NCBI GenBank assembly: GCA_041674745.1
Contig: JBAYVD010000003.1
Span: 1 to 64,000 of the forward strand
Direction: 5' to 3'
Length of the DNA: 64,000 bases
From: UBA2040 sp041674745
Lineage (GTDB): Bacteria; Bacteroidota; Bacteroidia; Flavobacteriales_D; Crocinitomicaceae
Of this stretch, positions 51,201 to 59,555 are shown one piece after another. Position numbers and translations under genes: made by a program. The notes beneath the pieces are model-generated. The model was given only the letters and a program-made list of their open reading frames with translations. It was not told the DNA's origin and did no database searches. Position 1 is the first letter of the stretch. Every line of letters starts with the position of its first letter.

Positions 51201-52290
51201 ATTTGATACGATTGTGCTCTGCGAAAACGAGTTGCCTTTTGTTTGGAATGGCCAAAATTTAGCGAGTTCCACCACCACAAGCGCCACTTTGCAAGATCAA
51301 TATGGTTGCGATTCGGTGGCCAATTTGAGTTTTCAGTTGCTCCCGATTCAATACAGCAGTTTCAGCGCAGCAATTTGCGCCAACGAACCGCCCTTTGTTT
51401 GGGCAGGACAAAGCTACAGCCAAACGGGAAGTTACAACCAAACTTTTTCCGACGAGAACGGTTGCGATTCAGTGGTAACGCTCAATTTGACTGTAAATCC
51501 TGCGCCTATCGTTGATTTTTCCGTGTTGCCGTGGTCGGGTTGTTTGCCTTTGGAAGTGAGTTTTGTGAACAACCAAGTGACGCCCAACAGCAGTTTTACT
51601 TGGACTTTTGGCAATGGTCGCACGAGCGAGAGCGCCATCCAAGTTTCCACAATTTACAGCCAAGCGGGTTGTTATGATGTAAATTTATCGGTGACCAACC
51701 AATTTGGCTGCACCAACGATTCAACCCAAGAAAATGCGGTTTGCATCGATCCCAATCCCATCGCGGCTTTTTTACCTCAAAACAATCCTCTGCCGCTGGT
51801 AAATCCAACAACTTTGCTGCAAAATAACTCCGTAGATGCGTACACCTATTTTTGGGATTTTGGCGACGGAACGCAGGACAACAGTGCCTATTCGCCCATA
51901 CATACATTTCCAGAACAGGCAGGCAGTTACCCCGTTACTTTGTTGATTGAAAATGAAAACGGTTGCCAAGATTCAACCACCCAAACGATTTTTGTGGACC
52001 AAGATCCACTTTTCTATGTTCCGAATGCTTTCACGCCTGACGGAAACGAATTCAACAACGAGTTCATGCCTGTTTTCGCGGATAATTTGGTGCTTTCTCA
52101 ATTTGAAATGAAGATTTACAACCGATGGGGTGAATTGATGTTTTTGAGTCAAGATTCGCAAGTAGGGTGGGATGGGACGTTTAACGGTAAACCCATTCAG
52201 GACGGTGTTTTTACCTACCGAATTTTATTCAAAGAAAAAGGATTCCCAAAAGATTTTCAAGCAACGGGGAGTGTGGTTTTGGTGAGGTAG
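48283..52290 (+). CDS. Giant T9SS type B (gliding-associated C-terminal) adhesin-like protein
   Basis: 1335 residues with a signal peptide ending LFSQ. Residues about 30-285 resemble a DUF11/DUF3344-like beta domain (AAYLYWSGIGNGTFDT). Eight repeats of roughly 65-72 residues (about 430-973) share the pattern DSICxGxxxxLPTxSxNxIxGSWSPxxNNQxTTTYTF. Two CENELPFVWNGQ-type repeats, two PKD domains and a CHU_C type B tail (VPNAFTPDGNEFNNEF, NRWGELMF) follow. It is a surface adhesin-like filament. Codon use changes near residue 285, the first part being more AT-rich. Confidence 0.92.
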   Translation: MRRIIFLYFVLIANILFSQSDVPLTLRSQFNGAYGYKIIGNTHNFLDNRQTPTPPCTMNTNSTAILSLNPNQNVVAAYLYWSGIGNGTFDTIATLNGVNYTAQNTFVGYPTNGAAISYFSSFYDVTAQVLGTGNGTYTFSNFNLNPIISAFCTNRIYYSGWYIVIVYNEVSLPNTQLNVYDGFNVLSYYYNNGVTPLQIDNLNITDTNFAEMTYVVWNGSPNSFSSPAFSNVESVSVNSNLLSNAQNPVINPFNGTNSFTGSTTNWNMDVDTYDISNYINIGDSTMDLVFTTMFFRFISTIITSIVSELPDATVTLDSVSGQDICENRDLAVDFTVFNVNSNDTLPAGTPISFFVNDSVFVSTVLTPSDILIGDSLLISATVSIPVGIPSPFSLSIIANQDSTQLVVIQESNLTNNVSNDTLITLNEIFIPTFDSIAPVCQGTNVVLPTTSTNGVAGSWSPAFNNQATTTYLFIPIDTNCIDSVQLTVQIVPSTLPTFTLADSICVSGTLVFPTVSSNAITGSWSPAFDNQNSATYTFSPDSVNVVAEGCPISTQHAVVIVPQTVPSFSFADSLCIGTSFVLPTQADNGILGTWSAPFNNQLSTIYTFSPSSISVFNGCAATVNQTITIIPTLTPTFTIADSMCADVIYSLPTSSNENVLGTWSPVFDNQATQTYSFAPSSSGIVSTNVGFRCPLSASKTVTIVPRTTPTFSILDSICVGASLVLPSTSNNSITGSWSPAFNNQMTTTYTFAPTTITVATGCPESVQETVVVDPFVDPIFTSIDSICQGNIVSLPTISENFISGSWSPVFDNQVTTTYTFTPSDPGCISTAQMTVPVFPLITPSFSIADSICQGDTLVFPITSDNSISGTWSPALNNQQTTTYTFTPNANECAVPLQWTVQVAPRITPIFSLYDTLCAGGTLILPSLSDNTISGSWSPVLNNQQTTTYTFTQAPNECATSTNFTLVVLPAQVSFDTIVLCENELPFVWNGQNLASSTTTSATLQDQYGCDSVANLSFQLLPIQYSSFSAAICANEPPFVWAGQSYSQTGSYNQTFSDENGCDSVVTLNLTVNPAPIVDFSVLPWSGCLPLEVSFVNNQVTPNSSFTWTFGNGRTSESAIQVSTIYSQAGCYDVNLSVTNQFGCTNDSTQENAVCIDPNPIAAFLPQNNPLPLVNPTTLLQNNSVDAYTYFWDFGDGTQDNSAYSPIHTFPEQAGSYPVTLLIENENGCQDSTTQTIFVDQDPLFYVPNAFTPDGNEFNNEFMPVFADNLVLSQFEMKIYNRWGELMFLSQDSQVGWDGTFNGKPIQDGVFTYRILFKEKGFPKDFQATGSVVLVR

Positions 52291-52292
52291 GC

Positions 52293-52367
52293 AATTACGA
52301 ATTACGAATTATTGAATTACGAATTGAGGCATCCCATTCTTAATTCGTAATTGAAACATTCGTAATT
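52293..52367. repeat. Word-repeat palindrome (AATTACGAATT)
   Basis: The left half repeats AATTACGAATTACGAATT and GAATTACGAATT; the right half has TTAATTCGTAATTGAAAC and ATTCGTAATTG. It lies between convergent genes, immediately before the helicase 3' end, and may serve as a terminator. Confidence 0.65.
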
Positions 52368-52377
52368 GAATAAAGAT

Positions 52378-53688
52378 TCAACGCGACAATTCAATTTTCA
52401 ATCGCTTGCCTTTGATTTTTTCTTGACGGATCAATCGGATGACTTCTTTGATTTTATCAGCTTTAACCGCTACATACGACCAATGGTCTTGCACGGTAAT
52501 CAAACCAATTTCGTCTTTTTGTATGCCTCCTTTTTGAATCAAGAAGCCAACCAAATCGATTTTATTGATTTTCTCTTTTTTCCCTCCGGAGAAATAGATG
52601 GTATCCCAAGCTGGCCAGTCTGGTAAAGTAATTTTATCTGCCAAGGGGAAAAGTGGGATTTTGGTTTCGATGTATTCGGGCAATTGCTTTCCGTCTTCTT
52701 GAAAAACAACGGCTTGACCTTTTTCCAACATGCGCGCTGTTCGCCCGTTTCTATGGATGAAACTATCTATTTTTTGCGGCATTTGGTAATGAATGACTGT
52801 GCCGATGTCGGGAATATCCAATCCTCTGGCGGCCAAATCGGTGGCTACCAAATAATTGGCCGAACCATTTCGGAAGCGAATCAGTGATCGTTCTCGGTCG
52901 GGTTGTTCCATGGCACCGTGGAAAGGCAGTGCGGGAACGCCCATTTCTTGCAAATGCTCACAAATTCGGATGCAAGCATCGCGGTGATTACAGAAAATAA
53001 TCGTTGATTCGTTCGGCAAAGAACAGATCAATTCAAACAATTTCGGCAATTTTTCTTCTTCTCCATAAATCACTTTTCGCAGGGTCAATGCGGGGATCAA
53101 CTCATTGAGAAAATTGATGTGAACCGGATTTTCAATGCCTGTGAACGCAGGAATTACTTCTAAATTGGTAGCAGATGAGAGAATTGTTTTAATGCTTTTT
53201 GGTGTGGCATCAATGATGTAACCCATTTCTTCTTGAAAACCCATTTCCAGTGATTTGTCGAACTCGTCGAGAACGACACATTTTACACGGTCGAGTTGTA
53301 CCGTTCCTTTATCCAAATGGTCGCACAATCTGCCAGGAGTAGCCACCAAAACAGTTGGTTCCACGCTCAAGCTTTGTTTTTCCGTTCGCATGGAGTGTCC
53401 ACCGTAGGTGATATTTATCTTAAAATTGGTTTTACATTTTTTAAAAACATCTTCGATTTGCAAGGCGAGTTCGCGTGTTGGGCTGATGATGACGGCTTGT
53501 AAACCCTCCATGTTTTCGTCCAACATTTCTAAAATGGGTAAAAGAAAAGCCAACGTTTTTCCTGAACCTGTTGGTGAAAGAATCACTAAATCATTGCAAT
53601 TTGGGAATTGTTCCAGCACATCCGTCTGCATGGGCGTTAAAGTTTCGATTCCCAAATTGTCCAAATATTGACGCGTTTTTTCTTTCAT
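52378..53688 (-). CDS. DEAD-box RNA helicase with DbpA-type C-terminal domain
   Basis: 436 residues. Motif I SPTGSGKT (38-45), PTRELA, ATPGRL, motif II DEFD (141-144), SAT (172-174), motif V ARGLD and motif VI HRNGRTAR are intact. The last 70 residues (INKIDLVGFLIQKGG...WSYVAVKADKIKEVIRLI) resemble the DbpA RNA-binding domain that recognises 23S rRNA hairpin 92. It is probably a ribosome-assembly helicase. Its 3' end is duplicated at 46365-46436. Confidence 0.92.
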   Translation of the reverse strand: MKEKTRQYLDNLGIETLTPMQTDVLEQFPNCNDLVILSPTGSGKTLAFLLPILEMLDENMEGLQAVIISPTRELALQIEDVFKKCKTNFKINITYGGHSMRTEKQSLSVEPTVLVATPGRLCDHLDKGTVQLDRVKCVVLDEFDKSLEMGFQEEMGYIIDATPKSIKTILSSATNLEVIPAFTGIENPVHINFLNELIPALTLRKVIYGEEEKLPKLFELICSLPNESTIIFCNHRDACIRICEHLQEMGVPALPFHGAMEQPDRERSLIRFRNGSANYLVATDLAARGLDIPDIGTVIHYQMPQKIDSFIHRNGRTARMLEKGQAVVFQEDGKQLPEYIETKIPLFPLADKITLPDWPAWDTIYFSGGKKEKINKIDLVGFLIQKGGIQKDEIGLITVQDHWSYVAVKADKIKEVIRLIRQEKIKGKRLKIELSR

Positions 53689-53719
53689 GGTGCAAAGGTA
53701 CGTTTTCTTTGCATGACGT

Positions 53720-54466
53720 TTATTTCGAAGGTCGGGAAATCCAACTCAAACCTACGGAAAGATAATTCATTCGATGATTTAGGCCGGTTCCAAAGGAGAA
53801 ATCAAATTGCATGTTCTCTTGAATTAAAAAGGTGAATCCTCCATCTGCATTCGAAACCCATGTATTCAGACAACTCAGTTGACCATACGGCTCAATATAA
53901 ACACCAACTTTGTCACTCAATGAATAGCCGAGCGCTGCGGAATAGGTGGCATCGCCTTTGTGCTGTCCGAAGTAATTGTAGCCAAAATTGTATCCAAGCG
54001 ACAAATTTTCAGTGAGTCCATGCGAAATGGAGAGTTTTGAAATACTTGCGTAGGTTGAATTCGTCAATTGAGAACTGCCCGTCGGCAACACCAAATGGGT
54101 AATAAATGCCGCTTCGAATCCAACGTTTTCTTTGTGATACAGTTGGATTTTTGCTCCAACTTCAAGATCACTAATCCCATTTGCGCGGCTAAAATCACCC
54201 TGCATACTTTCAAATTGACTCAATAATCTCAATTCTAGTTCTTTTGTCAACCCCAAACGGAAGAGATTGGTTGGTAGCAGTATTTGTTGTTCTTTCGAAC
54301 TATTGGTTTCACTGATTTTAACCAAAATACCCGATTCTACTTGCAAGGAGCGGGAAGGGACAGTTGAACTACTTTCGGTTTGATCAGGTCGATCTGTTAC
54401 TATTTCTTGAGATATTCCAAAGAATGACTGCGAACAAATTAAAACGGACCAAGGGAAATTTTTCAT
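53720..54466 (-). CDS. MetA-pathway-type outer-membrane transporter-like protein
   Basis: 248 residues with a signal peptide ending FFGISQ. EIVTDRPDQTESSSTVPSRSLQVESGI is the characteristic start of the Phenol_MetA_deg/transporter barrel family. Strands such as LFRLGLTKELELRLLSQFE and FVFTHLVLPTGSS-like segments follow, with a barrel-like end. The substrate is unknown. It is divergent from the MntR-like regulator, and a site for that regulator lies between them, so it may handle a metal or respond to one. Confidence 0.82.
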   Translation of the reverse strand: MKNFPWSVLICSQSFFGISQEIVTDRPDQTESSSTVPSRSLQVESGILVKISETNSSKEQQILLPTNLFRLGLTKELELRLLSQFESMQGDFSRANGISDLEVGAKIQLYHKENVGFEAAFITHLVLPTGSSQLTNSTYASISKLSISHGLTENLSLGYNFGYNYFGQHKGDATYSAALGYSLSDKVGVYIEPYGQLSCLNTWVSNADGGFTFLIQENMQFDFSFGTGLNHRMNYLSVGLSWISRPSK

Positions 54467-54502
54467 ACAAAACTTTAAAAGTTAGACTTGCAAATATATA
54501 AA

Positions 54503-54518
54503 GTTAGATTAGTCTAAC
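54503..54518. promoter_or_regulatory. Candidate MntR/DtxR-family operator
   Basis: GTTAGATTAGTCTAAC has GTTAGA and TCTAAC arms around four bases, matching the known symmetry of MntR-type sites. A half-site GTTAGACTTG begins at 54481. It overlaps the -33 region of the regulator gene promoter (TACATTTG at 54540-54547), favouring autorepression. Confidence 0.7.
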
Positions 54519-54539
54519 AAATAATTTAAAGGAATTTTG

Positions 54540-54547
54540 TACATTTG
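54540..54547 (+). promoter_or_regulatory. Candidate promoter element of the MntR-like gene
   Basis: TACATTTG lies 19 bases before the chosen ATG (54566) and just downstream of the palindromic operator. Confidence 0.5.
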
Positions 54548-54565
54548 ATCTTTTACCTTGATCGT

Positions 54566-55222
54566 ATGGCATCTTCTACAGAAGAAAATTATTTGAAAGC
54601 ATTGTTGAAATTGTCGAACGAAAGTGGACATTGTTCAGTTTCCGATTTAAGTCAATTTTTGCAGATCAGTACGCCCACCGCCAATTCCATGATCAAGAAG
54701 TTGGCGGAGAAAAAATGGATTCATTACGAAAAATACAAACCGATTCAGTTAACCAACTTGGGTAGCAAAATGGCTGCTTTGGTGATTCGTAAGCATCGAT
54801 TAACGGAAATGTTTTTGGTGGAACAAATGGGTTTTGGTTGGGAAGAAGTGCATGAAATTGCAGAACAAGTGGAGCACATCAAGTCGGAAAAATTCTTCAC
54901 CCGCATGGATGAATTATTGGGATTTCCTTCGGTTGATCCGCACGGTTCGCCGATTCCGGATAGCGAAGGAGCCATTGCTCAAAGAAAGTATCAAACCTTG
55001 GGTTCGGGTGAAAAAGGGAAGAAATACCGATTGACTTCCTTGGATCAGTCCTCCATGGAATTTCTAAAATTTCTCAACCGCCGCGATATTCAATTGGGTT
55101 TAACGATGGAAATTATTTCAAAAGAATCCTTTGATGGAAGTTTGGTGGTTTCCTATGCGAATCACCCAAAAGAAACCATGAGTATCGCAGTTTGTGAAAA
55201 ACTGTTGGTGGAGGAAGTTTAG
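54566..55222 (+). CDS. DtxR/MntR-family metal-dependent transcriptional regulator
   Basis: 218 residues from MASSTEENYLKALLKLSNE (54566). The winged helix-turn-helix is VSDLSQFLQISTPTANSMIKKLAEKKWI. The dimerisation/metal domain has RKHRLTEMFLVEQMGFGWEEVHEIAEQVEHI with conserved His and Glu ligands. A C-terminal SH3-like FeoA domain ends the protein. With bound Mn2+ or Fe2+ it would repress metal-uptake genes. It is adjacent to a palindromic operator. Confidence 0.93.
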   Translation: MASSTEENYLKALLKLSNESGHCSVSDLSQFLQISTPTANSMIKKLAEKKWIHYEKYKPIQLTNLGSKMAALVIRKHRLTEMFLVEQMGFGWEEVHEIAEQVEHIKSEKFFTRMDELLGFPSVDPHGSPIPDSEGAIAQRKYQTLGSGEKGKKYRLTSLDQSSMEFLKFLNRRDIQLGLTMEIISKESFDGSLVVSYANHPKETMSIAVCEKLLVEEV

Positions 55223-55324
55223 GTGGCAGTATTGCGCAGTGCCAGCGATGGATTTTAAAACTGCTTTCACAGAAAAAAGATAAGCGGAACAGTGTTCATT
55301 AATTTGAGCCAATTATTTTAAAAA

Positions 55325-55351
55325 AAACGCCACGTGATTCACGTGGCGTTT
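55325..55351 (-). terminator. Terminator of the S9 peptidase gene
   Basis: Stem AAACGCCACGTG (55325-55336) / CACGTGGCGTTT (55340-55351) has a three-base loop and is followed on the minus strand by a T-run. Confidence 0.9.
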
Positions 55352-55369
55352 GCAATTGAGATACTCTTT

Positions 55370-57499
55370 TTATTGATTGTTTTCCATGACATATTCCAAC
55401 ACTTTGGTCATCAAATGCACACGGTCTTTGCCTTGTACATTGTGTTTGTGCATCGGATACGGGAAGAAATCCATTTGTTTACCCAATGAGACAAATTTTT
55501 CAACCAATGATAAACTTTGTTGCATTACTACTACGTCGTCTACCGTTCCGTGAATCAACAACAATTTGCCTTGCAGTTTATCCGCATGGGTCATTAAACT
55601 AGCGTTTTCATAGCCTTCTTTGTTTTGTTCTGGGCGATCCATGTAGCGCTCACCGTACATCACTTCGTAATATTTCCAGTCCGTTACCGGTCCGCCAGCA
55701 ACGCCTACATTGAACGTTCCCGCCTGACGCAACATCAAAGAAGTAGTCATGAAACCACCAAAACTCCAACCGTGAACCGCCAAACGTTTGCCATCCACAT
55801 ACGGTAAGGATTTCAAATAGTCCACTCCCGTCATTTGGTCTTCCATTTCTACCGTTCCCAATTGGCGGTGAATTTGACTTTCAAAGGCAAATCCTCTTTC
55901 GCCTGAACCCCGATTGTCTAACGTGAATACAATGTACCCTTGATCTGCCAACCAGTGCATCCAAAGATTCGCTCCGTTTAACCAAGAATTGGTAATCATT
56001 TGCGCGTGAGGTCCGCCATAAACGTACACCAAAACTGGATATTTTTTGTTCGGATCGAAATTTTTGGGTTGGATCATGCGTGTGTACAAAACACTTCCGT
56101 CTTTCGCTTTCAATTCACCAATAGTCGTGATGCCGATATCGACTCCTTCGTATTTGTTTTTACTTTCCAAAAGCACTTGTTCTTTTTTGCTTTTTGAGTT
56201 GTAAACAATCGATTTACTTGGAATCGTGCTGCTGGAATATTGGTCAAAAATAAACTGTCCGTCTGTTGATATTTCAATGGAATGCGTTCCTTGATCCGCC
56301 GTCACCAATTCCTGTTTCCCGTTCAAGTCCACTCGATAGGTCAAAGTATTCATACCGTTTGGACCAGTTGCCGAGAAGTAAATTTTCGTTCCGTTTTCAC
56401 GTGCACCCAAAATGTCTTTGCAAACGAATTGGTTGCTGGTCAATTGTTTAATCAATTTTCCGTTGAAATCATAGTAATACAAGTTGTTGAATCCAGATTT
56501 TTCCGAAATCCAAACGAAATTGTTGCTTTTATCGGAAGGGAAAAAGGCCGTATGCTCAGGTTCCATCCAAATGGGATTGCTTTCTTCCAATAAAGTCCGA
56601 ACGAATTTTCCCGTTATAGCGTCGTATACGTTCAATTTCATTGCATTTTGGTCGCGATTTACTTCTGCGATTACAACGAATTTGTTATCTGGTGTCCAAG
56701 AAAGATTGGTCAAATAATCATCTGGGTTGCCGGTAGGATGAATGAAAATTGTATTCTTGGTAGCGATATTGTATACACCCACTTCTGGATTTTCAGAAGA
56801 TTGACCAGCCATCGGATATTTTATCGATTTCAACGCTCCTGGATAGGCGTCATTGTCCAACAAGGGATAATCGTGTACAGCCGCTTCATTTTTTTGGTAA
56901 AAAGCCAATAACTTTCCATTCGGCGACCAGAAAATTCCATTCGTGATGCCAAATTCACTGCGCGCAAAGGCTTGACCCGAAACCAAATTCTTATCGTGGT
57001 TGTTGGTGACTTCTTCTAGTTGACCATCTGCTTTTTGAATGTACAAATTGTTATTGCGCGTATACGCAATGTTTTCACTGCTTTCGCTCATCAACGCATT
57101 TTCACCATCATCGGTAATCGTTCCGATTAGTTTCCCTGTTTTCGATGCAATGTTGTAGCTATAAAAATTTTGACCATCATTTATCCAAAACTCCGTTTCA
57201 TTTTTCCATTGAAAACCAGAAAACCAAGGTAATTTTGCGTTCAATACTTTGTTCACGTCCTCAATGGTGACAACTGTTTTAGCCGTTGTGTTGCTGAATG
57301 ACTCTTTTTTCAAGGTGCGATAGCCTTCCAAATATGAGTAACTGTCAGAATTGGGAACCCATTGGAAAAAAGGTAACGTTTCAGGAGCATATTTTCGGTA
57401 TTGCTGCGTTACAGCTTCTTCCAAAGTCAATTTGGTTTGCGCGTTGAGCGCACCCAATACAAATACAAAAGCAAGGAATAAAAAATTGTGTTTCTTCAT
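55370..57499 (-). CDS. S9 family dipeptidyl-peptidase IV-like exopeptidase
   Basis: 709 residues with a signal peptide ending LGALNAQ. An eight-bladed N-terminal DPPIV propeller (about 40-450) is followed by the alpha/beta hydrolase. The Ser lies in HGWSFGGFM (near residue 580), Asp in HGTVDDVV and His in MHKHNVQGKD. It cleaves dipeptides, probably Xaa-Pro, from peptides in the periplasm or at the outer surface. It is followed by a terminator and preceded by a DUF2461 gene one base away on the same strand. Confidence 0.93.
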   Translation of the reverse strand: MKKHNFLFLAFVFVLGALNAQTKLTLEEAVTQQYRKYAPETLPFFQWVPNSDSYSYLEGYRTLKKESFSNTTAKTVVTIEDVNKVLNAKLPWFSGFQWKNETEFWINDGQNFYSYNIASKTGKLIGTITDDGENALMSESSENIAYTRNNNLYIQKADGQLEEVTNNHDKNLVSGQAFARSEFGITNGIFWSPNGKLLAFYQKNEAAVHDYPLLDNDAYPGALKSIKYPMAGQSSENPEVGVYNIATKNTIFIHPTGNPDDYLTNLSWTPDNKFVVIAEVNRDQNAMKLNVYDAITGKFVRTLLEESNPIWMEPEHTAFFPSDKSNNFVWISEKSGFNNLYYYDFNGKLIKQLTSNQFVCKDILGARENGTKIYFSATGPNGMNTLTYRVDLNGKQELVTADQGTHSIEISTDGQFIFDQYSSSTIPSKSIVYNSKSKKEQVLLESKNKYEGVDIGITTIGELKAKDGSVLYTRMIQPKNFDPNKKYPVLVYVYGGPHAQMITNSWLNGANLWMHWLADQGYIVFTLDNRGSGERGFAFESQIHRQLGTVEMEDQMTGVDYLKSLPYVDGKRLAVHGWSFGGFMTTSLMLRQAGTFNVGVAGGPVTDWKYYEVMYGERYMDRPEQNKEGYENASLMTHADKLQGKLLLIHGTVDDVVVMQQSLSLVEKFVSLGKQMDFFPYPMHKHNVQGKDRVHLMTKVLEYVMENNQ

Positions 57500-57500
57500 T

Positions 57501-58172
57501 TTATCGTTTTAAGATTTTACTAAAAAACTGTTCCATCGGTCGGCCAGCTTGGTATATTTTTAAAATTGTTTGATCAAAGTCGTCTTCCAAAAGTATTTCC
57601 GGTGGAAATTCAGCGAAGTAATAAAATTGTTTGTTGAACAATAGATTTTCGTTTACACTCGCTACTTTCAATTCTTTCGGCAACACTTTGTTTTGTTCTC
57701 CACGAATCGCGCCAAAGGTAGATTCAAAGGATTTACTTGTATAGATTTTTTGAAATTCTTTCAAATTGGCAGCGATTCCTTCTCGGACATCCAACAAAGC
57801 ATCTTTGTCTAATTCGTACAAACCCCCGTACACACGCACATGTTCTGGACTCAATTCAAAATAAGCGCCTTCGGCTTTGTATTCTTTTTTTCCTCCTACA
57901 AAAACAGCGGCACTCACGTTCAATTTGTACGGTGTTTTGTCTTTTGAAAAACGAATGTCGCGGTTGATTCTAAAAATGCAATCCTTGTTCTGCAAGTCTT
58001 TCAAATTGGGATTTTCTGCGGAAAGAACGGCAATCATGTGATCCACGAATTTCTTGAAAGGTTCGCGCACCACCTTTTCGTAACGCGAACGATTCTCATC
58101 GAACCAATCTTTGTTGTTGTTGGGGGCTAATTCCTTGAAAAATTCAATAAAATCAGGCGTAAAAAATGACAT
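57501..58172 (-). CDS. DUF2461 family protein
   Basis: 223 residues. FKELAPNNNKDWFDENRSRYE and IFRINRDIRFSKDKTPYKLNVSAAVFVGG are the DUF2461 (TIGR02453) signature segments, and ELSPEHVRVYGGLYE is the next block. The function is not known. Its stop lies one base before the S9 peptidase start, so the two are co-transcribed. Confidence 0.92.
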   Translation of the reverse strand: MSFFTPDFIEFFKELAPNNNKDWFDENRSRYEKVVREPFKKFVDHMIAVLSAENPNLKDLQNKDCIFRINRDIRFSKDKTPYKLNVSAAVFVGGKKEYKAEGAYFELSPEHVRVYGGLYELDKDALLDVREGIAANLKEFQKIYTSKSFESTFGAIRGEQNKVLPKELKVASVNENLLFNKQFYYFAEFPPEILLEDDFDQTILKIYQAGRPMEQFFSKILKR

Positions 58173-58304
58173 AAATTTTTTCGTTTAGCCAAATATAGGG
58201 ATTTGATTGGGATTGGAAGTGCTATTGAATTCGTTAGAAAAGGTTAAAAAGAGCCAATAATCTTTGGATCTTTTCGTTCTTTGAAATCTGAAACCTCTGC
58301 AAAT

Positions 58305-58982
58305 ATGAAAATAACGCTATTCTTTCTTTTTATTTTTTTTGGAACTACTTACGGACATTGTGCGGGAAGTTTGACAATTTATTTGAGCAAATGCCGCTCA
58401 GAATGCGACAAAGAAACCGGTGTTTTGCGTGTTTTCAAAGGAAGAAAATTGGTAAAGAAGAGCAAAACCTTCAAAACAGAAATTTCGAATTTAGAAGAAG
58501 GAATCTACTACGTGGAATACACGTCCTTGGTGGACAAACGAAGAACATTGGAAGTAGAAATTCGAAAAAATGAAGCCAAAATTTTGACACTATGTTTTGA
58601 CGATTTCGATTACCGAAAAAAAATCGCGCCTTCCAAAATCGACATTTTGCCCCTTGGTGCAGAATTGGTAATAAGCGGAAAAATGGGTAGTCGCAAAAAT
58701 CAAGTGTTGGACACCATCCGTTTTCATCGAACGTCAGAAGGATTTTTCGTGGAATACGACACCAATTATCGAAAAATGACCGAGGTAGAAGTTGAAATCA
58801 TCCGTGAGTTTGAATATTTCCTAATGCATTTGACCAAGCGCGGTAGGGGTGGAAAAAAAGAAAAGTATACGATGACCATGAACAATGAAAAAATTAAAAG
58901 AAAAGTAAATACCGGCTGGTGGAATGGTTTTCATTATTTGCTGGTCGATTTTAAGTTTGCAGAAAAAGATGATTGCGAATAA
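58305..58982 (+). CDS. Hypothetical exported protein
   Basis: 225 residues from MKITLFFLFIFFGTTYGHC (58305), with a signal peptide. SLTIYLSKCRSECDKETGVLRVFKGRKLVKKSK suggests an Ig/Cna-B-like surface beta domain with a Cys pair; the C-terminal part is basic and aromatic. I do not recognise the family. It stands alone, divergent from DUF2461. Confidence 0.65.
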   Translation: MKITLFFLFIFFGTTYGHCAGSLTIYLSKCRSECDKETGVLRVFKGRKLVKKSKTFKTEISNLEEGIYYVEYTSLVDKRRTLEVEIRKNEAKILTLCFDDFDYRKKIAPSKIDILPLGAELVISGKMGSRKNQVLDTIRFHRTSEGFFVEYDTNYRKMTEVEVEIIREFEYFLMHLTKRGRGGKKEKYTMTMNNEKIKRKVNTGWWNGFHYLLVDFKFAEKDDCE

Positions 58983-59069
58983 AAATGGGATCTGCCGTTT
59001 TTCTTTCTTTTAATAACATTGTTGGAGTGCAGAAGAAACTGTAAATTTGCATTCTAAGAATTAAAGAAA

Positions 59070-59555
59070 ATGAAGCACGTTTCCCTTGAAAGCATTGAAA
59101 AAGCGATTAAAAAAGTAGATAATTTAGACGATGACGGTTTAGAGCAATTGTCAGAAACATACGCTACTGCCCAAAGTACTTTACTTTCCTATTTGATGTC
59201 AGCGGCATTGGAATATGAAAATGAGGAACTCGAAGGTTTGATCATCTACTATTTCTGTGTGATTTCAGAAGCATTTGCGCAAGAACAAATTCATACAATT
59301 CCAGTTTCAGAAGCAGATATCGATGCTTTCGAAGAACCGTATTTTGAAATGTTGGATGCCTATTTCGAAGACGATGGTGAAGACCAAGATTTGTTGGAAG
59401 ATTTTTGTGATCAACCGCATTTGGCACAATTCATGGCGTTGGAAATTAGTACTGAGGACGAAGACGGTTCTAGCTTGACAGACGAAACAGCGACACAATT
59501 GTTCATCGTAACCATCGCGATGATTACGCTTATGACCAAAGTAATCGAAGCCTAA
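59070..59555 (+). CDS. Acidic helical protein, hypothetical
   Basis: 161 residues, strongly acidic (DAYFEDDGEDQDLLEDFCDQ) and probably all-helical, without signal or membrane segment. I do not recognise the family. Its stop overlaps the start of the thioesterase gene by one base (TAATG), so the two are translationally coupled and may work together. Confidence 0.72.
   Translation: MKHVSLESIEKAIKKVDNLDDDGLEQLSETYATAQSTLLSYLMSAALEYENEELEGLIIYYFCVISEAFAQEQIHTIPVSEADIDAFEEPYFEMLDAYFEDDGEDQDLLEDFCDQPHLAQFMALEISTEDEDGSSLTDETATQLFIVTIAMITLMTKVIEA

Noticed and set aside
46365..52443. Insertion sequence or composite transposon
   Set aside because: No transposase, terminal inverted repeats or short target duplications; the flanks are direct repeats of a gene end.
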